A DNA stretch of 14,337 nt from CALBPI01 sp039700805 (GTDB taxonomy: Bacteria; Pseudomonadota; Gammaproteobacteria; Steroidobacterales; Woeseiaceae): contig JBCAZE010000076.1 of assembly GCA_039700805.1 (NCBI GenBank), forward strand, positions 1-14,337, read 5' to 3'. A program made the translations under genes and the position numbers. Positions 12,203 to 14,337 of this stretch are shown here, one piece after another. The notes under the pieces are model-generated. The model saw only the letters and a list, made by a program, of their open reading frames with translations. It had not been told where the DNA came from and did not search any database. Position 1 is the stretch's first letter, and each line of letters starts with the position of its first letter.

Positions 12203-13441
12203 GTGGGCAGCGGATTTTCCCGTCAGAGAAGAAACATCGTTCAGTCGATGGCGGCAGCACTCGTTGCGGGCTGCGCTGGCAATCGGCGCAAGTCCAGTGG
12301 GCCGCACGTCGTCGTTGTGGGCGCCGGAATCGTCGGGGCGTCGATCGCTTATCACTTGGCGCTGGGTGGCGCCCGCGTCTCGGTTATCGACAAGGAAGGG
12401 CCAGCGTCGCACGCCAGTCGTGGCACATTCGCATGGATCAATGCGACATGGGCGAAGCAGCCGCGCGACTACCATCTTTTGTCACAGCAAGGCGTCACGG
12501 GATGGCATAGGCTCGAGTCAGCGCTGAATATTCCGGTGCGATGGGGTGGATCGCTTGAATGGTTCGACAACAGCGAACGACAATCGAAACTCATCAAACA
12601 AATCGATGAGCAAGTGGCATGGGGTGAGCCAGCACGGATATTGGATGCGGCTGCCACGCGGGCGCTTGAGCCGACACTGCGTTTTCCGAATGACGCACTA
12701 GCCGCGTTCTCACCCAACGATGGTGCGGTGGACCCGGTACTGGCGACTGAATGGTTGTTGTCTGCTGCAAGAAACATGGGCGCCAACACCAGATTCCCCT
12801 GTGCGTTAGCGGATGTTGTGTTGTCAGGTGGACGGCTACAGGCGGCAGAGACCAGCTCAGGAAGGATCAGGGCCGACAGACTGGTGTTGGCGACGGGCGC
12901 GGCACCGGATATTCCCAAGAAATTCGCTGATATCGACATTCCGCAACGGTCGACACCAGGCGTTATCGCGATCACCCAACCCATGCCGCGTGTCATGCAA
13001 CGAATCATCGTTGCGCCGGGTATTCACATGCATCAACGCGTCGATGGGCGCGTGGTGTTGGGAGAGCAGGACGGCGCGCCGAACAATGCCGCACATGCGG
13101 CCCGACTCATGGATCGGCCGAGGCGGTTTCCTAGCCGAACACTAGCCTTGGCACACGCGGCGCGAATGCTCAAGATAGGTCGACGGTATGTTCCGCCGCT
13201 CAGAGATGCGACGGTAGATGCGGTTCACATCGGTTGGCGACCGCTGCCGGTTGACGGCCATCCGGTTGTTGGCCCATCGGTTGCGAGGCCAGACGTCTAT
13301 GTCGCTATCATGCACAGCGGCGTATCATTGGCACCGATTGTGGGTGAATTGGTCGCTCGGGAGATCATTAACAACGCACCGACATCACGTCTCGCAAATT
13401 ACCGACCGAGCCGTCAATTCAAGAACTATCGCCGGTACTAG
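12203..13441 (+). CDS. FAD-dependent oxidoreductase, DAO family, predicted Tat-exported lipoprotein
   Basis: 412 residues from GTG with AAGGTGG upstream. Residues 36-65 carry the Rossmann FAD motif: VVVVGAGIVG (GAGIVG at 40-45) and a beta-2 end VIDKE. The C-terminal part (IGWRPLPVDGHPVVGPS, then MHSGVSLAPIVGELVAREI) is the DAO-family FAD/substrate region shared by glycine, sarcosine and D-amino acid oxidases. Unusually, the N-terminus has twin arginines at 9-10 in SRQRRNIVQ, a hydrophobic AAALVAG stretch and Cys24 in a VAGC lipobox. The flavin would thus be loaded in the cytoplasm and the protein exported by Tat and lipidated. The twin-arginine motif is not perfect. The next gene, 41 bases on, is a TonB-dependent receptor, suggesting they work together on an imported amine, amino acid or metal ligand. 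Substrate unknown. Confidence 0.86.
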   Translation: MGSGFSRQRRNIVQSMAAALVAGCAGNRRKSSGPHVVVVGAGIVGASIAYHLALGGARVSVIDKEGPASHASRGTFAWINATWAKQPRDYHLLSQQGVTGWHRLESALNIPVRWGGSLEWFDNSERQSKLIKQIDEQVAWGEPARILDAAATRALEPTLRFPNDALAAFSPNDGAVDPVLATEWLLSAARNMGANTRFPCALADVVLSGGRLQAAETSSGRIRADRLVLATGAAPDIPKKFADIDIPQRSTPGVIAITQPMPRVMQRIIVAPGIHMHQRVDGRVVLGEQDGAPNNAAHAARLMDRPRRFPSRTLALAHAARMLKIGRRYVPPLRDATVDAVHIGWRPLPVDGHPVVGPSVARPDVYVAIMHSGVSLAPIVGELVAREIINNAPTSRLANYRPSRQFKNYRRY

Positions 13442-13482
13442 TTGCCTATATCTATCCACGTAAAGACTCTTTGACGACGAAC

Positions 13483-14337
13483 GTGAGCGTCGGCATCATC
13501 GCGCCCTTGAAAACAACATCAATAACAACGCTATTCGGTTTCGTGTTCTGGCTATTGGCAATGCCGGTAGCCGCGGAACAGGTCATTGAGGAGATCGTGG
13601 TCACCGCGGCAAGGCGTGCCGTCACCGCCGATGCGCTCTCGCAGGCATCCACCATCGTCGTTCCCGGTGACAGCGGTGCGGAGGCATTGTTGACGGAGAC
13701 GCTTCGCAATGAGGTCGGTGTATTCCTTCAGCAGACCACGCCGGGACAAGGCGCACCCATCATCCGGGGTTTACGTGGCTCGGCCGTTCTACACCTTGTT
13801 GATGGCATGCGCCTCAACAACGCTATCTTCCGCAGTGCGCCGACGCAGTACCTTGCGCTTGTTCCCGTTAGTGCGACCGACCGTATCGAAGTGTTAAGGG
13901 GTGGATCGGCCTCGCTGTATGGCACCGATGCTGTTGCAGGTGTCGTCAATGTCGTTACCAAAATGCCGAGGTTGGTAGATCGCGGCAGCGGTACAGGCGG
14001 TTTTGTTGATTTACGGTTGGATGCCGGCTCACAGACGCGCGTTGTGATGGCTGGTCTCGAGCATGGAACGGCACGTCTCGCCGCGCGCTTCAGCGCTGAG
14101 TATCACGATATCGGTGACCGTCGGATAGGCGGCGGTGAGCGGCTCACACCATCGGATTACCGAGCGATTGGAATGAGTGGCGCGGTCGCAGGACGTCTAG
14201 CGAACCAATGGCGATGGTCGTTCGGTGCGCAGTTTATGGATCAGCCGTCTACGCCCAGAGTCGATGAGCTCGTGGCGGGATTTGAGCAAACAACGGCTTC
14301 GTCTTCCGAGTTCTTTTTCGCGCCTAATCGTCGTTCG
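13483..14337 (+). CDS. TonB-dependent outer-membrane receptor, 5' part, runs off the window
   Basis: 285 codons from GTG at 13483 to the window edge with no stop. Residues 1-31 are a signal peptide (LFGFVFWLLAMPVAA). A TonB box EEIVVTA (36-42) is followed by the plug domain at about 45-162, with IIRGLRG, VLHLVDGMRLNNA, RIEVLRGGSASLYGTDAVAGVVNVVT. Beta-barrel strands then begin. The plug pattern and the later TPRVDELVAGF and FFFAPNRR segments are most like the BtuB/HmuR heme- and cobalamin-receptor branch. The ligand cannot be decided from this part. An in-frame TTG at 13471 would add four residues; neither start has a strong ribosome-binding site, and translational coupling to the gene 41 bases upstream is possible. 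The Zur-like box about 1.5 kb upstream raises the option of a zinc or metallophore receptor. Confidence 0.9.
   Translation, partial: MSVGIIAPLKTTSITTLFGFVFWLLAMPVAAEQVIEEIVVTAARRAVTADALSQASTIVVPGDSGAEALLTETLRNEVGVFLQQTTPGQGAPIIRGLRGSAVLHLVDGMRLNNAIFRSAPTQYLALVPVSATDRIEVLRGGSASLYGTDAVAGVVNVVTKMPRLVDRGSGTGGFVDLRLDAGSQTRVVMAGLEHGTARLAARFSAEYHDIGDRRIGGGERLTPSDYRAIGMSGAVAGRLANQWRWSFGAQFMDQPSTPRVDELVAGFEQTTASSSEFFFAPNRRS

Noticed and set aside
1..14337. CRISPR arrays, rRNA genes, insertion sequences, integrases
   Set aside because: No regularly spaced repeats, no rRNA-like stretches, and no transposase or recombinase motifs in any substantial frame.

Overview
The window reads as chromosomal DNA of a gammaproteobacterium. 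The left end has the order rplY - pth - ychF - CAT-anticodon tRNA. This is the order I recall downstream of prs in Pseudomonas and relatives, and TGA, TAA and TAG all end genes normally. Nothing in the sequence fixes a genus; an uncultured environmental lineage is plausible.

Layout. (1) 5-2812 is core housekeeping: ribosomal protein L25, peptidyl-tRNA hydrolase, the YchF ATPase, then a tRNA with its own promoter and terminator. (2) 2813-5556 is an accessory block directly behind the tRNA, visibly richer in A/T. It starts with a hairpin-rich stretch carrying a 12-base copy of the tRNA 3' tail. It then holds an Asp-box exported protein, a small gene broken by one in-frame TGA, a second small gene without a convincing start codon, and a convergent gene for an unrecognised HExxH metalloprotein. 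(3) 5667-8247 is a tight three-gene operon: a cysteine hydrolase of the isochorismatase/N-carbamoylsarcosine amidase type and two tandem, diverged PuuE-like (polysaccharide-deacetylase-fold) hydrolases. It looks like stepwise hydrolysis of a ureide or cyclic amide. (4) 8384-11616 holds singletons: a DUF2200 protein, an exported BamE/SmpA-like protein, a small membrane protein, an Acr3 arsenite exporter without arsR or arsC beside it, and a DUF3667 zinc-ribbon membrane protein. (5) 11617-14337 is a 586-base gap followed by a Tat-lipoprotein FAD oxidoreductase and the first 285 codons of a TonB-dependent receptor running off the window. The gap has an AT-rich palindrome resembling a Zur operator laid over an extended -10 promoter, and about 130 bases later a strong terminator. 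That is the architecture of a repressible small RNA, or of an attenuated leader for the two genes behind it.

The best leads are the palindrome-promoter-terminator unit at 11947-12097 with its oxidoreductase/receptor neighbours, the tandem PuuE-like pair, and the decaying immunity-like genes beside the tRNA. All assignments come from reading motifs and family resemblance; no database search was run.
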